Shown piece after piece: positions 44,195 through 54,415 of a DNA stretch of 64,000 bases. Made by a program: the position numbers and the translations under genes. The stretch covers positions 1 to 64,000 of the forward strand of contig NZ_CAJVAS010000002.1 in assembly GCF_910593845.1 (NCBI RefSeq). The letters are read 5' to 3'. How positions within the stretch are numbered: position 1 is the stretch's first letter; the number at the start of each line of letters is the position of its first letter. The notes beneath the pieces are model-generated. The model saw only the letters and a list, made by a program, of their open reading frames with translations. It made no database searches and was not told the DNA's origin. The stretch is from Paenibacillus solanacearum (lineage in GTDB: Bacteria > Bacillota > Bacilli > Paenibacillales > NBRC-103111).

Positions 44195-45090
44195 TCCACA
44201 TTCCTCCTCATCTCTGCATCTTCCATCACGATGCGGGTTAGCGTGTCGGCAATGATGCGGCCGGCCGTTTTGGGCGCTACGATGCCCGGAAGCCCCGGCG
44301 CAAGCAGCGCTTTAACGCCTCTGCGCTCGGCGTAACGAAAGTCCGTTCCTCCCGGTTTCGAAGCAAGGTCGATAATGAGCGCGCGATGCGGCAAATTGGC
44401 AATCACCTGCGCCGTCACGATCATGGACGGGATGGTATTGAATAAATAATCCACTTGCGAAACATGGGAAATAAGCTCCTTGGAGTAAAAAGGATTCAGG
44501 TTCATTTCCACCGCGCGGGCAAAGTATTCCGGCTTGTTGACGCCCATTCGTACCTTCGCGCCCATGCCCTGCAGCGTTCGCGCCAGTGTAATGCCGGTTC
44601 TGCCGAATCCGAGCACCATCGAGTTCGAACCGTGAATCGTGATGTCGGTATTCTGGATCGCCATCATAATGGCGCCCTCGGCCGTCGGTATGGAATTGTA
44701 AATCGCCACATCGTCCCGGTCGAACAATTCGACGAGACTGATTTGATGCTTTGCGCACAAGTTGCGCAGGTACGGCTTCGCCATCCCCGTAAACACGCGG
44801 GCATGCTTCGGCAGCGCTGCAATATGTTCGTCTTCAAGCTGCAGCTCCTTCGATGAAAACAAACTCTCGACCGTTCCCTGTTCATCGGTGCCTACCGCCG
44901 GCAATATGATGGCATCCATGCTCACAAGCGCTTCGGGGACCAGCTCCGCCTTGGTGATACCGCTAAACTGGTTTTGCAAATTATCGAATCCGATCAAGCA
45001 AACGGATGCGTCCAGCTCGGAACATTTCAAGATCACCTCAAGCTGGCGCGCGTCGCCGCCGATCAGCGCTACTTGAATCCCGGTCAGCAT
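44191..45090 (-). CDS. dpaA: Dipicolinate synthase subunit A
   Basis: 299 residues. An N-terminal domain (VALIGGDARQLEVI) is followed by a Rossmann NADP-binding half (SMVLGFGRTGITLAR). It oxidises the product of DapA to dipicolinate with DpaB. GAGGTGAG precedes the ATG. A sigma-K-like promoter is found 85-113 nt upstream. Confidence 0.96.
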   Translation of the reverse strand: MLTGIQVALIGGDARQLEVILKCSELDASVCLIGFDNLQNQFSGITKAELVPEALVSMDAIILPAVGTDEQGTVESLFSSKELQLEDEHIAALPKHARVFTGMAKPYLRNLCAKHQISLVELFDRDDVAIYNSIPTAEGAIMMAIQNTDITIHGSNSMVLGFGRTGITLARTLQGMGAKVRMGVNKPEYFARAVEMNLNPFYSKELISHVSQVDYLFNTIPSMIVTAQVIANLPHRALIIDLASKPGGTDFRYAERRGVKALLAPGLPGIVAPKTAGRIIADTLTRIVMEDAEMRRNVE

Positions 45091-45174
45091 TCCATCTCAC
45101 CTCTTTCTTGTCGCCCGTCGGCGCCCCTGTCATTCCTGACGCTGCCGCTGCGACGTATGTCGTTCTCGGTAACT

Positions 45175-45203
45175 CATTTTATGCGACTGCCCAGTGATGG
45201 GTT
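45175..45203 (-). promoter_or_regulatory. Sigma-K-like promoter for dpaA-dpaB
   Basis: AACC (45200-45203), 16-bp spacer, CATAAAATG (45175-45183) on the minus strand. This fits mACm-N16-CATANNNTA with one mismatch in the last base. spoVF is a known sigma-K operon. Confidence 0.6.
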
Positions 45204-45218
45204 ACAGTCCCCGAAACG

Positions 45219-45268
45219 AAAACAGCACCCCGCTTCATCCGGCGCGACGGCCGAAAAGCGAGGTGCTG
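45219..45268 (-). terminator. Intrinsic terminator after dut
   Basis: A 13-base arm CAGCACC-CGCTT pairs with AAGCG-GGTGCTG (45223-45235 with 45256-45268), followed by TTTTCGTTT on the minus strand. It separates dut from dpaA. Confidence 0.8.
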
Positions 45269-45301
45269 CATCATGCGATTTCATCACATTTATTTGAAGT
45301 T

Positions 45302-45757
45302 TTATTTCGTTCCGGTGTGTCCGAAGCCGCCGGCGCCCCGCTCCGTGTCGTCGAGCGACGATACCTCTAAGAGCCGGATGCTCGGCACAAGCTGAAACAC
45401 CATCTGGGCAATCCGTTCCTTGCGCTGCACGACGAACGGCTCACGGCCGTGATTGATCAGCAGCACCTTCACTTCGCCGCGGTAATCGGCATCGATCGTG
45501 CCAGGCGAGTTGAGCGTCGTAATGCCGTGCTTGAACGCCAGGCCGCTGCGCGGGCGAATTTGCGCCTCGAGCGCTCCCGGCATGGCGAGGGCGAAGCCGG
45601 TAGGCACCAGCGCCCTGTCACCGGGAGCGAGCGTAAGCGGCTCTCCGATCGCAGCGTACAGGTCGAAGCCGCTGGCCAGCTCGGACATTTTTTGCGGCAG
45701 CGGGATATCTTCATTCCCTGGAAGCCGCATGATTTGAACTTGAAATGCGTCAGACAA
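45302..45757 (-). CDS. dut: dUTP diphosphatase
   Basis: 151 residues with the five trimeric dUTPase motifs: [37 protein letters not shown] and GAGGFGHTG. It removes dUTP and gives dUMP. The start is TTG, with AGGAGG seven bases upstream, and overlaps the M16 peptidase stop by 8 nt. In Bacillus this spot holds ymxH, so dut here is a local difference. Confidence 0.93.
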   Translation of the reverse strand: MSDAFQVQIMRLPGNEDIPLPQKMSELASGFDLYAAIGEPLTLAPGDRALVPTGFALAMPGALEAQIRPRSGLAFKHGITTLNSPGTIDADYRGEVKVLLINHGREPFVVQRKERIAQMVFQLVPSIRLLEVSSLDDTERGAGGFGHTGTK

Positions 45758-47000
45758 GCTGATCCCTCCTAAATCCTTGAATCGCTTGATCCGACGAGCC
45801 GACCATCGCCAGCGCGAACGGATGCGACATCATGTCCGCCGTCAGCTCGCGGATCTGATCCATCTCTACCTCTTCGATCCGTGCGATCATCTCATCGAGA
45901 CTGTAATGGCGGCCGAGCATCAGCTCGTTTTTGCCGAGGCGGTTCATCCGGCTGCTGGTGCTTTCCAGGCTGAGAATGAGACTGCCCTTCATCTGTTCTT
46001 TCCCTTTGCGCAGCTCCGCCGGCGTTAATCCCTTGTTCTTGATCTCACTGAGCAGTTCGAGCGTGACCTTCAACACTTCCTCCGTCTGCTTAGGCGCCGT
46101 TCCCGTATAAACGGTGAACAGGCCCCCGTCCTGATACGAGGAATGGTACGAATAGACGGAATATGCCAGCCCCCGCTTCTCGCGGATTTCCTGAAACAGT
46201 CTGGAGCTCATTCCTCCGCCGACCGCGTTGTTGAGCAATATCATCGCGTACAGACGCTCGTCCTTGGCCGACAAGCCGGGCAGCGACAGACAAATATGGT
46301 TTTGCTCCGTCTTCTTCTGCTTGTACTGCAGTTCGTGGTGGAAGCCGAGCGGGTCGGTAGCGGCCGACGAGCCTTGGACGGCAAATGCGCCGAAATGCCG
46401 CTCGATCAGTTCCATCACATCGTCATTCACGTTGCCGGCGATGCTGATGACCGTATTCGCGATCGTATAATGCTTCGCCATATAATCTTTCAACGTGTTC
46501 GAACTCATGCCGGACAAATTTTGCTCTGTGCCGATGATCGTATAGCCAAGCGAATGGTCGCCGAACGCTGCCTTGGCGATCAAGTCATGCACCATATCGT
46601 CCGGCGTGTCGTCGTACATCGCGATCTCTTCGAATATGACGTTCTTTTCTTTTTCCAGCTCCTCAGTGTCAAAGACCGAGCGGAAAAACATGTTCGACAG
46701 CACTTCAACCGCCAGCGGCAAATGCTCATCCAGCACTTTGCAGTAATAGCACGTATACTCCTTGGATGTAAAGGCGTTCACGTTGCCCCCGATGCCGTCG
46801 AAAATTTCGGCGATATCCTTGGCGGAGTATGTATCAGTTCCTTTAAAGAGCATATGTTCGATAAAGTGGGAAATGCCGTTATTTAGCGCCGTTTCGTTTC
46901 TCGATCCGGTTTTGACCCAAATGCCGAAAGCAACGGAGCGACAGGTCGGAATTTTCTCCAGCACGACTCTGAGACCGTTGTTAAGCGTATGTTTTTCCAA
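45750..47000 (-). CDS. ymxG: M16-family zinc peptidase (YmxG/MlpA)
   Basis: 416 residues. The zinc site H-x2-E-H is in [14 protein letters not shown]. The protein is an insulinase-like peptidase found next to ylxY and pnp in Bacilli. The TTG start at 47000 (then [12 protein letters not shown]) has GAGGAGG seven bases upstream. Its cellular target is not known. Confidence 0.92.
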   Translation of the reverse strand: MEKHTLNNGLRVVLEKIPTCRSVAFGIWVKTGSRNETALNNGISHFIEHMLFKGTDTYSAKDIAEIFDGIGGNVNAFTSKEYTCYYCKVLDEHLPLAVEVLSNMFFRSVFDTEELEKEKNVIFEEIAMYDDTPDDMVHDLIAKAAFGDHSLGYTIIGTEQNLSGMSSNTLKDYMAKHYTIANTVISIAGNVNDDVMELIERHFGAFAVQGSSAATDPLGFHHELQYKQKKTEQNHICLSLPGLSAKDERLYAMILLNNAVGGGMSSRLFQEIREKRGLAYSVYSYHSSYQDGGLFTVYTGTAPKQTEEVLKVTLELLSEIKNKGLTPAELRKGKEQMKGSLILSLESTSSRMNRLGKNELMLGRHYSLDEMIARIEEVEMDQIRELTADMMSHPFALAMVGSSDQAIQGFRRDQLV

Positions 47001-47043
47001 GCAATAGCCTCCTCGATGAAGCAATAATATTTAGATATTAACA

Positions 47044-48087
47044 TTATTGACCTGTCGACTCAACCTCGGGGATTCTGTCCGGCGACAATACTTCGCTGAC
47101 CGTTCCAAGCGCCAGTCCTTTGCTCTTGACCGTCTGGATGATCCCCTTCAGCGCCCGATTGCTCGTATCGGTCGGATGCATCAGAATCAAGCTTCCCGGC
47201 TCCACCCGGTCGGAGATCTTGCGAATGACCGACGAAGGGGGCGGTTTTTTCCAATCGACCGTGTCCAGCGTCCATAAAATGGTCTTCAAGTTCAGTTCAT
47301 GCGCAACGTCGACCGTCATTTTGTTGTAATCGCCCGACGGCGGCGCGAACAGCTTGTTCTTCAAGCCCGCTTCCTTCAACAGCGCTTCGGTCCGGGAGAT
47401 TTCGGCTGTCTGCTGGGCGCGTCCAAGCTTGCTCATATCCTTGTGGGTGTACGCGTGATTGCCTGGTTCGTGTCCAGCCTCCACAATTTTTTGCGCGGTC
47501 GACCTATTTTTTTTCAGCCAGGTGCCGTCAAAAAAGAACGTCGCATGCACCTGTTCGCTGCGCAGCGTCTCGAGCATCGGGGCCAAAAACTCGTCGCCCC
47601 AAGCGACATTGATCATCAACCCAACCATCTTCTTGTTCGGATTGCCCTTATAGATCGGCTGCGAGCCGAGCTCCTCCAGGCTGACCTTCGGCGCAATTTC
47701 GCGGTACACCAACTGCAGCGGCTCCGCAAACGCCCGCTGCTCGGCCAGCTCCAGCGTACGCTCAATATCGACTTCCAGCCCGTTATATCCCGGAATCGCT
47801 TTCCACACCGAATCGATTTTGGCGTCAATCGGTTCCACCCGCCGCTTCTCGGCCTCCGCTTTAATCTGCTCCAGCACCAGCGCTTTGCGCGTTTCGTGAT
47901 GCTGTGCCGAGCCGCTCCAAATACCGCCGCCTTGGGACAGCTCCACCGCCCCAGAGCTGCTGGCCGCCACTTCCCCGGAATGATCGTATGCGTACTGGAC
48001 AAACCGGTCAATCGCCGACGATTGCTGCAGCCCCAGCGTCACACCGCAGAAGCATAGCGCCGCAAACCATAATTGATTTCGCTTCAT
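47044..48087 (-). CDS. ylxY: YlxY, polysaccharide deacetylase-like protein
   Basis: 347 residues. An N-terminal signal or anchor segment (LWFAALCFCGVTLGLQQSSA) precedes a spacer and a NodB-fold domain. The HxxxH zinc pair is in GNHAYTHKD. The usual TFDDG motif is replaced by NVAWGDE, so the catalytic aspartate is missing. This is a sporulation-linked family, and such proteins may bind rather than deacetylate glycans. It precedes ymxG as in Bacillus. Confidence 0.9.
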   Translation of the reverse strand: MKRNQLWFAALCFCGVTLGLQQSSAIDRFVQYAYDHSGEVAASSSGAVELSQGGGIWSGSAQHHETRKALVLEQIKAEAEKRRVEPIDAKIDSVWKAIPGYNGLEVDIERTLELAEQRAFAEPLQLVYREIAPKVSLEELGSQPIYKGNPNKKMVGLMINVAWGDEFLAPMLETLRSEQVHATFFFDGTWLKKNRSTAQKIVEAGHEPGNHAYTHKDMSKLGRAQQTAEISRTEALLKEAGLKNKLFAPPSGDYNKMTVDVAHELNLKTILWTLDTVDWKKPPPSSVIRKISDRVEPGSLILMHPTDTSNRALKGIIQTVKSKGLALGTVSEVLSPDRIPEVESTGQ

Positions 48088-48279
48088 GACACGACTCCCG
48101 TCATTTTGCTTGATGGTCCCATACTTATGCGGCTCGGGACAAGTTTAGACCACTTGTCCTTCAGCAGCCTAGCGAAAATAAGCGCGCTCAAGCCGAGCTG
48201 CTGCCGATTCGAAGGTATAGCGAGATTCCTTAGGTCTGGAAAGCGACCGGTTCCGTACGTACCGGCATGAAGACATAAC

Positions 48280-48308
48280 AAAAAAGAGACAGACAACTCT
48301 GGCTCTTT
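48280..48308 (-). terminator. Intrinsic terminator after pnp
   Basis: AAAGAG...CTCTTT stem with inner CAGA/TCTG pairs (48283-48308), followed by a T run on the minus strand. A second perfect hairpin at 48318-48344 lies between it and the pnp stop. Confidence 0.75.
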
Positions 48309-48349
48309 CTTCTTGCTGCTTAAGGGAAAAAAGCTCCCTTAAGCGGATA

Positions 48350-50452
48350 TTAAGCTTGGGCTGGCGCTTCCGCGGTCAGAACCGCTTTACGCGACAAATT
48401 GATGCGGCCTTGGGCGTCGATTTCGGTTACTTTCACCGTAATTTTATCGCCGATTTTCACGACGTCTTCGACTTTAGCTACGCGCTCGGTGGACAGCTGG
48501 GAAATGTGAACCAAGCCTTCTTTGCCCGGCAATATTTCGACGAACGTACCGAACTTCTCGATGCGTTTAACGGTGCCGAGATACACTTCACCAACGATGA
48601 CTTCGCGGACGATGCCTTCGATGATTTGACGTGCTTTCTCGTTCATTTGCGCGTTGGAAGAAGCGATGAACACACGGCCGTCCTGTTCGATATCGATTTT
48701 CACGCCGGTCTCTTCGATGATTTTGTTGATAATCTTTCCGCCTGCACCGATGACATCGCGGATTTTATCCGGATTGATCTGCATCGTGACGATCTTCGGC
48801 GCATATTGGGAAAGCTCCGTCTTCGGCTGCGAGATACGTTCCAGCATTTTGCCCAAAATGTGCATGCGGCCGGCTTTCGCTTGCTCCAGCGCTTGCGTCA
48901 AAATGGCGCGGTCGATGCCGTCGATTTTAATATCCATTTGCAGCGCGGTTACGCCTTTGTCCGTGCCTGCCACTTTAAAGTCCATATCGCCGAGATGGTC
49001 TTCCATCCCTTGGATATCGGTCAAGATCGAGAAATGATCCCCATCCTTGATCAGACCCATGGCTACGCCGGCAACCGGAGCTTTGATCGGAACGCCCGCA
49101 TCCATCATAGCCAGCGTGCTTGCGCAAATGCTCGCTTGGGACGTCGAACCGTTCGATTCGAGCACTTCGGATACGAGGCGAATCGTGTACGGAAACTCGA
49201 CTTCCGAAGGGATGACCGCAAGAAGTGCGCGTTCGCCGAGGGCGCCGTGACCGATTTCACGCCGGCCTGGCGGGCGGAGTGGTCTAGCTTCCCCTACGCT
49301 GAACGGCGGGAAGTTATAGTGATGCATAAATCGTTTCGTTTCTTCGAGGTCGATGCCGTCGAGAATTTGCACATCGCCGAGCGCACCAAGCGTACATACG
49401 CTGAGCGCCTGCGTTTGACCGCGCGTGAACAGGCCGGAGCCATGCGTACGCGGCAGCAAGTTGATGTCGCATTCGATCGGACGAATTTCGTCCAGCGCGC
49501 GTCCGTCCGGACGTACTTTATCATGCGTAATCAGGCGGCGCACTTCTTCTTTGACGATATCGTACAGCGTTTCCTTGACGTCGGCAAGCAGTCCCGGCGT
49601 CTCTGCATATACTTCGGTGAAATGCTGAACCGCGTCAGCGTTGACTGCGTCAATCGCTTCTTGTCTGGCATGCTTCTCCGGAATTTTGATCGCTTCGACA
49701 AGACGCTCTTTCGCGAATGCGCGAACGGCTTCGTTCACTTCGCTGTCGACGCTGTGCAGCTTCACTTCCATCTTCGGCTTGCCTGCATCCAGAACGAGTT
49801 GCTCCTGGATTGCCACGATTTTGCGGATCTCGTCATGCCCGAACATGATCGCTTCCAGCATCACTTCTTCCGGCACTTCGTCCGCTCCGGCTTCAACCAT
49901 CATGATCGCGTCCTTCGTACCGGCCACAACCAGATGAATATCACTCTTCTCCGCTTGCTCCAGCGTGGGGTTAATGATGAATTGACCGTCAACGCGTCCT
50001 ACGATCACGCCGCCGACTGGACCGTTGAACGGCACATCGGAGATGCTGAGCGCCGCGGACGTACCGATCATCGCCGCGATTTCCGGCGCGCAATCCTGAT
50101 CCACGCTCATGACCATCGCTACGATCTGCACATCGTTCCGGAACCCTTCCGGGAACAATGGACGAATCGGCCGGTCTGTCAAACGACCTGCCAAAATCGC
50201 CTTCTCGCTCGGGCGTCCTTCGCGTTTAATGAATCCTCCGGGAATTTTCCCGACAGAATAAAGCCGCTCCTCGTAGTTTACAGTGAGCGGGAAAAAGTCA
50301 AGATCTTTTGGTTCCGAAGAAGCTGTAACCGTACACAGCACGACCGTGTCCCCGTAGCGGGCGACGACGGCTGCATTGGCTTGCTTCGCCAGTCGGCCGG
50401 TCTCCAGGGTGAGCGTACGGCCTCCCAGATCCATCTGCACTTTTTTCTCCAT
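48350..50452 (-). CDS. pnp: Polyribonucleotide nucleotidyltransferase
   Basis: 700 residues in the canonical order: two RNase PH domains, a helical linker, a KH domain ([20 protein letters not shown]) and an S1 domain ([20 protein letters not shown]). It degrades RNA 3' to 5' by phosphorolysis. The ATG at 50452 ([11 protein letters not shown]) has AAGGAGG six bases upstream. Confidence 0.97.
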   Translation of the reverse strand: MEKKVQMDLGGRTLTLETGRLAKQANAAVVARYGDTVVLCTVTASSEPKDLDFFPLTVNYEERLYSVGKIPGGFIKREGRPSEKAILAGRLTDRPIRPLFPEGFRNDVQIVAMVMSVDQDCAPEIAAMIGTSAALSISDVPFNGPVGGVIVGRVDGQFIINPTLEQAEKSDIHLVVAGTKDAIMMVEAGADEVPEEVMLEAIMFGHDEIRKIVAIQEQLVLDAGKPKMEVKLHSVDSEVNEAVRAFAKERLVEAIKIPEKHARQEAIDAVNADAVQHFTEVYAETPGLLADVKETLYDIVKEEVRRLITHDKVRPDGRALDEIRPIECDINLLPRTHGSGLFTRGQTQALSVCTLGALGDVQILDGIDLEETKRFMHHYNFPPFSVGEARPLRPPGRREIGHGALGERALLAVIPSEVEFPYTIRLVSEVLESNGSTSQASICASTLAMMDAGVPIKAPVAGVAMGLIKDGDHFSILTDIQGMEDHLGDMDFKVAGTDKGVTALQMDIKIDGIDRAILTQALEQAKAGRMHILGKMLERISQPKTELSQYAPKIVTMQINPDKIRDVIGAGGKIINKIIEETGVKIDIEQDGRVFIASSNAQMNEKARQIIEGIVREVIVGEVYLGTVKRIEKFGTFVEILPGKEGLVHISQLSTERVAKVEDVVKIGDKITVKVTEIDAQGRINLSRKAVLTAEAPAQA

Positions 50453-50601
50453 ATTCAACCTCCTTAATATTGATCGCGTCGCATCCGGGACGCTTGTCCC
50501 TCGGAACGGATCGCTTATGTATCACATCTATCCATTTCTGCATACTGGCTAGTATTTCCTTCTTTTCGCCAAAACATTAGGAAGCTCTTGCGCTTCCATA
50601 T

Positions 50602-50676
50602 GAAAAACAACCGCGCCGCCCCGGCGCCCGATCGCCGAAGGGCGTTCGCGCTACCTGTGACAAGCGTGGTTGTTTT
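50602..50676 (-). terminator. Large terminator between rpsO and pnp
   Basis: The outer stem AAAACAACC/GGTTGTTTT (50604-50612 with 50668-50676) encloses a GC-rich region of about 55 nt with further pairing. On the minus strand the 3' arm runs into TTTTTC. Confidence 0.65.
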
Positions 50677-50691
50677 GTTGTTCGCTGACGA

Positions 50692-50961
50692 TTAACGGCG
50701 CAAGCCGAGTTTTTCGATCAGGGCGCTGTAACGTTTTACGTCTTTGTTTTTCAAGTACGTAAGCAGTTTACGGCGTTGGCCGACCATTTTCAGCAGACCG
50801 CGACGAGAATGATGATCCTTCTTGTGCGTCTTCAGATGGCTGGTCAGGTTCACGATGTTTTCCGTAAGGATCGCGATTTGTACTTCAGGGGATCCCGTGT
50901 CGCTCTCATGTGTCTTGTGCGTTTGGATCAGTTCCTGTTTCCGCTCTTGTGTCAATGCCAT
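50692..50961 (-). CDS. rpsO: 30S ribosomal protein S15
   Basis: 89 residues, full length for S15. It begins [20 protein letters not shown] and ends LIEKLGLRR. It binds 16S rRNA early in small-subunit assembly. GGAGGTG precedes the ATG. The leader of about 120 nt may allow autoregulation by S15. Confidence 0.97.
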   Translation of the reverse strand: MALTQERKQELIQTHKTHESDTGSPEVQIAILTENIVNLTSHLKTHKKDHHSRRGLLKMVGQRRKLLTYLKNKDVKRYSALIEKLGLRR

Positions 50962-51090
50962 GCTGAGTCACCTCCATATAAATATAGTATGTTATCTATC
51001 ACCCAAAGCCCAGAGCCCGTCGGAGTGCTCGGCGCTCCATGCCAAGGTGGCGCTTCGGATCCGGCCAGAGGCGGATCGACAACGTTTCAA

Positions 51091-51099
51091 AGTATAACA
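51091..51099 (-). promoter_or_regulatory. Extended -10 promoter of rpsO
   Basis: The minus strand reads TGTTATACT, a TGn extension followed by TATACT (51091-51096). The -35 is poor. It lies between ribF and rpsO, giving a 120-nt leader. Confidence 0.5.
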
Positions 51100-51125
51100 C
51101 ATCTCATGCCTAAAAGTAAAATGAA

Positions 51126-52082
51126 TTACGAGCTCTGTACGGATTTCACTTCGCGCACGACGTGGCGGGCTTGATCCGCGTCACTTGCGATCTGCGCAAT
51201 CAGCTCCTGAATGGAAGAAAACTTGCGTTCCTGCCGTATATATGCGAGCAGGCTGACCTCCACTTCTTCGCCGTAAATCTCTTGTGCGAAGTCGAACAAA
51301 TGAACCTCCAGCGTAGGCTCCGCCAAATCCGCCTCGAACGTGGGCTTCACCCCGATGTTCATGACGCCGCCGTACACCTTGCTCCCGACGCGGGCTTCGA
51401 CGGCATAGACGCCGTTGGCCGGGATGACATACGGATCGGAAACCTGAAGATTGGCGGTCGGGAATCCGATCGTTCGCCCCCGGGCCTCGCCATGCACGAC
51501 CGTCCCGCGCAGACGGTACGGCCGGCCCAGCAGCGCCGTCGCCTCCCGCACATCGCCCCGCAGCAGCTGTTCACGGACCAGGGTGCTGCTTACTTTGCTC
51601 CCGTGCAGCGAAAACTGCCGCACGATTTCGACGGTAAAGCGTCCCTTTGCAAGCTCGCATAAGGTGTCCGGCGTGCCGGCGCCTTTATGGCCGAACGTAA
51701 AATCGAAACCGACAAATACGCTGTTGACACGGAGCGGAATCAGGATGTTTTCCACAAATTGCTCCGGCGTCAGGCGCATAAACGTCTCGCTGAAGTTCAC
51801 AATATAGGTCGTATTTACGCGAAGCTGCCGCAGCAGCGACTGCTTGGCGGCCAGCGGCGTAAGAATCTTCGTATACGTATCCAATCCGAGCATTTGTCTC
51901 GGATGCGGATGGAACGTCATGATGGCCGCAGGCATATGCAGCTCAACCCCTCGCTGCACAGCCCGCTGAATCACTTCCTGATGTCCGAGATGCACACCGT
52001 CGAAGTCTCCGATCGCAAGCACCTGCGGACCGGCGTTGGGTTCAACATTCTGCAGCGGATACTGCAGCTCAACCGTTTGCAT
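51126..52082 (-). CDS. ribF: Riboflavin kinase / FAD synthetase
   Basis: 318 residues. The N-terminal adenylyltransferase half has AIGDFDGVHLGHQEVI; the C-terminal kinase half has GRTIGFPTANLQV. It turns riboflavin into FMN and FAD. It follows truB by 64 nt, as in Bacillus (ribC). Confidence 0.96.
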   Translation of the reverse strand: MQTVELQYPLQNVEPNAGPQVLAIGDFDGVHLGHQEVIQRAVQRGVELHMPAAIMTFHPHPRQMLGLDTYTKILTPLAAKQSLLRQLRVNTTYIVNFSETFMRLTPEQFVENILIPLRVNSVFVGFDFTFGHKGAGTPDTLCELAKGRFTVEIVRQFSLHGSKVSSTLVREQLLRGDVREATALLGRPYRLRGTVVHGEARGRTIGFPTANLQVSDPYVIPANGVYAVEARVGSKVYGGVMNIGVKPTFEADLAEPTLEVHLFDFAQEIYGEEVEVSLLAYIRQERKFSSIQELIAQIASDADQARHVVREVKSVQSS

Positions 52083-52146
52083 GGAGATTTCGTCACCTAC
52101 ATTTCATGTCTGACAAGCAATTCACATCGCCGGGTACCGGCATGTC

Positions 52147-53073
52147 TTATGAAAATATTTTGGCCGGTGTCAGCCGATGCTCCGCTTCTTCCCAGTCGAA
52201 GATGCCAAGCAGCTTGCCGTCCTCAGATAAACCGACCAGCTGAACAACGCCATCCGCCGATGCGTTGGCAAGGCCGTTCGGACGGTTCATGCGAAGCTTC
52301 TGTCCTTGAAGCGCCCGCTGTGCTTGCTCTGCGTTCAATCGAACGGACGGCATATGCGCCAGCGCCTGCTCCATGGTTAGCAGCCTGCTGTCCAGCTCGC
52401 CGCGCACATGAAGCTCTTCGATCTGCTCCAGCGTGAGGCAGCTTTCCGGACCGATGGCGCCCGTCGACGTGCGCACAAGCTCGGCCATGACGGCGGGAAC
52501 GCCGAGCGCTTTGCCGATATCGACGCACAGCGTGCGGATATAGGTTCCCTTGGAGCACAACACGCGGAAGCGCACTTCCGGGTAAGTGCCGGTCCAGGAG
52601 GTTTCCATCACATCGATGCGGTATATCGTGACGGTCCGTGCTTTGCGCTCGACGACGGCCCCTTCCCGGGCCAGCTCGTACAACCGCTTGCCGTCTACCT
52701 TCACAGCCGAATACATCGGAGGCGTCTGCTCGATGTCTCCGACGAAACGGGCAATCGCCGACGTCACCTGCTCCGGCGAAAGCTTTCGCCCCGCATCCTC
52801 GTCGCGGGCGATGACCGTTCCCTCGGCATCCTCCGTGTCCGTCGCTATGCCAAGCCGCAAGCAAGCCTCGTACTCCTTCGGCAAGTCCTGAATATATTCG
52901 ACCAGTCTCGTCGCCCGCCCGATGCAGAGCGGAAGCACACCGGTAACGGCCGGGTCCAGCGTCCCCGTATGACCGATCCGTTTAATTTTTAAAATACGCC
53001 GCACTTTGGCCACGACATCATGGGATGTAAAGCCTTGCGGCTTCCATACGGGCAGTATGCCTTCCAGACTCAT
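52147..53073 (-). CDS. truB: tRNA pseudouridine-55 synthase
   Basis: 308 residues. The catalytic aspartate lies in [17 protein letters not shown]. It makes pseudouridine at position 55 in the T loop. A C-terminal extension with a PUA-like part is present. The start overlaps the nrnA stop by 4 nt. Confidence 0.96.
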   Translation of the reverse strand: MSLEGILPVWKPQGFTSHDVVAKVRRILKIKRIGHTGTLDPAVTGVLPLCIGRATRLVEYIQDLPKEYEACLRLGIATDTEDAEGTVIARDEDAGRKLSPEQVTSAIARFVGDIEQTPPMYSAVKVDGKRLYELAREGAVVERKARTVTIYRIDVMETSWTGTYPEVRFRVLCSKGTYIRTLCVDIGKALGVPAVMAELVRTSTGAIGPESCLTLEQIEELHVRGELDSRLLTMEQALAHMPSVRLNAEQAQRALQGQKLRMNRPNGLANASADGVVQLVGLSEDGKLLGIFDWEEAEHRLTPAKIFS

Positions 53074-54056
53074 AGGAGCGCCTTCCCTACTTCCTTCACG
53101 ACCTGATCGATCGCTTCAATCAGAGAACCGGATACCGTACAGCCGGCCGCGCGGACATGTCCCCCGCCGCCGAACCGCTTGGCGATTTCGGCCACATCGG
53201 CTTGTCCGCCCGAACGCAGACTTACTTTGACGACACCTGGTTGTTTCTCCTTGAACAGCATCCCCACTTCGACGCCTTCGACATTTCGCGCGTAATTGAC
53301 CAAGCCGTCCATATCGTCATTCGATGCGCCCGTTTCGGCCAAATCATTTAAAGAAACCGACAGCCATGCCACCCGGTTGCCGTGCGCGAACGAAAGCGTG
53401 CTCAACCCTTTGCGCAGCAACGATACTTGCGGAACGGTCATTTTCTCCAGAAACATTTCTGCGAGCACATGTCCCTTCACGCCGCGGGCCAGCATGTCCG
53501 CCGCAATCTGAAGCACTTTGGGCGACGTGTTCGAATAACGAAAGCCCCCGGTATCGGTCAAAAGTCCGGTATAAATGCAATCGTTCAGCTCCGCCGTAAA
53601 CGGGATGCCGAGCGTGACCGCCAAATCGTACAGCACCTCGACGGTTGCCGCGGCATCAGCCCGAACGAGGTTGACGGCCCCGAACGCATCGTTGGTCGCA
53701 TGATGATCGATGTTGAGCAGCAGCATGTTGTCGTCCAGACAGTGCTGCACTTGGCCGATTCGCCCGAAATCCGCGCAATCGACGGAAATGACTATGGCGA
53801 ACTTACGTTCCGGCGGCTGCAGCGCATATTGAACGACGGAATGCTCGCCACCCAGAAATTGAAACTTTTCCGGGATCGCTCCTTCATTGATCAGCGTGTA
53901 GCGTTTGCCGAGCGCCTGCAGCATATACGCCGTAGCAAACGTAGAACCGGCAGCGTCCCCGTCCGGTTGGACGTGGGACACTACCAGGAAATCGTCATGC
54001 TGGCGAATAAATGCCGCCGCTTCCTTCAAATGCACTTCGTAGGAATCCGCCATCAT
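53070..54056 (-). CDS. nrnA: DHH phosphoesterase, NrnA-type nanoRNase/pAp phosphatase
   Basis: 328 residues. Motifs are [30 protein letters not shown] and the C-terminal [13 protein letters not shown] (DHHA1). NrnA removes short oligoribonucleotides and pAp. In Bacillus subtilis the gene is elsewhere; between rbfA and truB it is the arrangement of many other Firmicutes. It starts in a 4-nt overlap with rbfA; a second ATG one codon in is also possible. Confidence 0.92.
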   Translation of the reverse strand: MMADSYEVHLKEAAAFIRQHDDFLVVSHVQPDGDAAGSTFATAYMLQALGKRYTLINEGAIPEKFQFLGGEHSVVQYALQPPERKFAIVISVDCADFGRIGQVQHCLDDNMLLLNIDHHATNDAFGAVNLVRADAAATVEVLYDLAVTLGIPFTAELNDCIYTGLLTDTGGFRYSNTSPKVLQIAADMLARGVKGHVLAEMFLEKMTVPQVSLLRKGLSTLSFAHGNRVAWLSVSLNDLAETGASNDDMDGLVNYARNVEGVEVGMLFKEKQPGVVKVSLRSGGQADVAEIAKRFGGGGHVRAAGCTVSGSLIEAIDQVVKEVGKALL

Positions 54057-54409
54057 ACCTCCGGCTTCTCCTCATTGATTTGATGCAGCAGGTTTTCGAT
54101 CTTGCTGCCGTAATCAATCGAAGCGTCGAACTTGAACAGCAGCTCCGGAATTTTGCGCATCCGGATTCGCTTGCCGAGCTCGGAACGAAGAAAGCCGGAG
54201 CTTCTCGTAAGCGCCTTTAGCGTTTCAGCTTTTTGCTCATCGCTGCCGAGCACGCTCAAAAATATTTTGGCCTGGGAGAAATCATTCGTTACGTCAACGC
54301 CTGTAACGGTGATGAAACCGATACGCGGATCTTTCAATTCCGCTTGAATCAGCTGACTGAGTTCCTTCTTGATTTGCTCCCCGACTCTTCCGACGCGTAT
54401 TTTGGCCAT
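54053..54409 (-). CDS. rbfA: Ribosome-binding factor A
   Basis: 118 residues with a KH-like fold (RVGEQIKKELSQLIQAELKD, RIGFITVTGVDVTNDFSQAK). It assists late 30S maturation. It follows infB by 6 nt; the usual ylxP gene between them in Bacillus is absent. Confidence 0.95.
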   Translation of the reverse strand: MAKIRVGRVGEQIKKELSQLIQAELKDPRIGFITVTGVDVTNDFSQAKIFLSVLGSDEQKAETLKALTRSSGFLRSELGKRIRMRKIPELLFKFDASIDYGSKIENLLHQINEEKPEV

Positions 54410-54415
54410 GCCGTA

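Noticed and set aside
48318-48344. Perfect 10-bp hairpin just after pnp as a terminator
   Set aside because: It has no T tract after the 3' arm on the minus strand; the hairpin at 48280-48308 fits better. It may protect the pnp mRNA 3' end.
48356-50467. 703-residue plus-strand ORF antisense to pnp
   Set aside because: It mirrors pnp along its whole length, has no recognisable domain and no suitable ribosome binding site; long shadow frames are common opposite conserved GC-rich genes.
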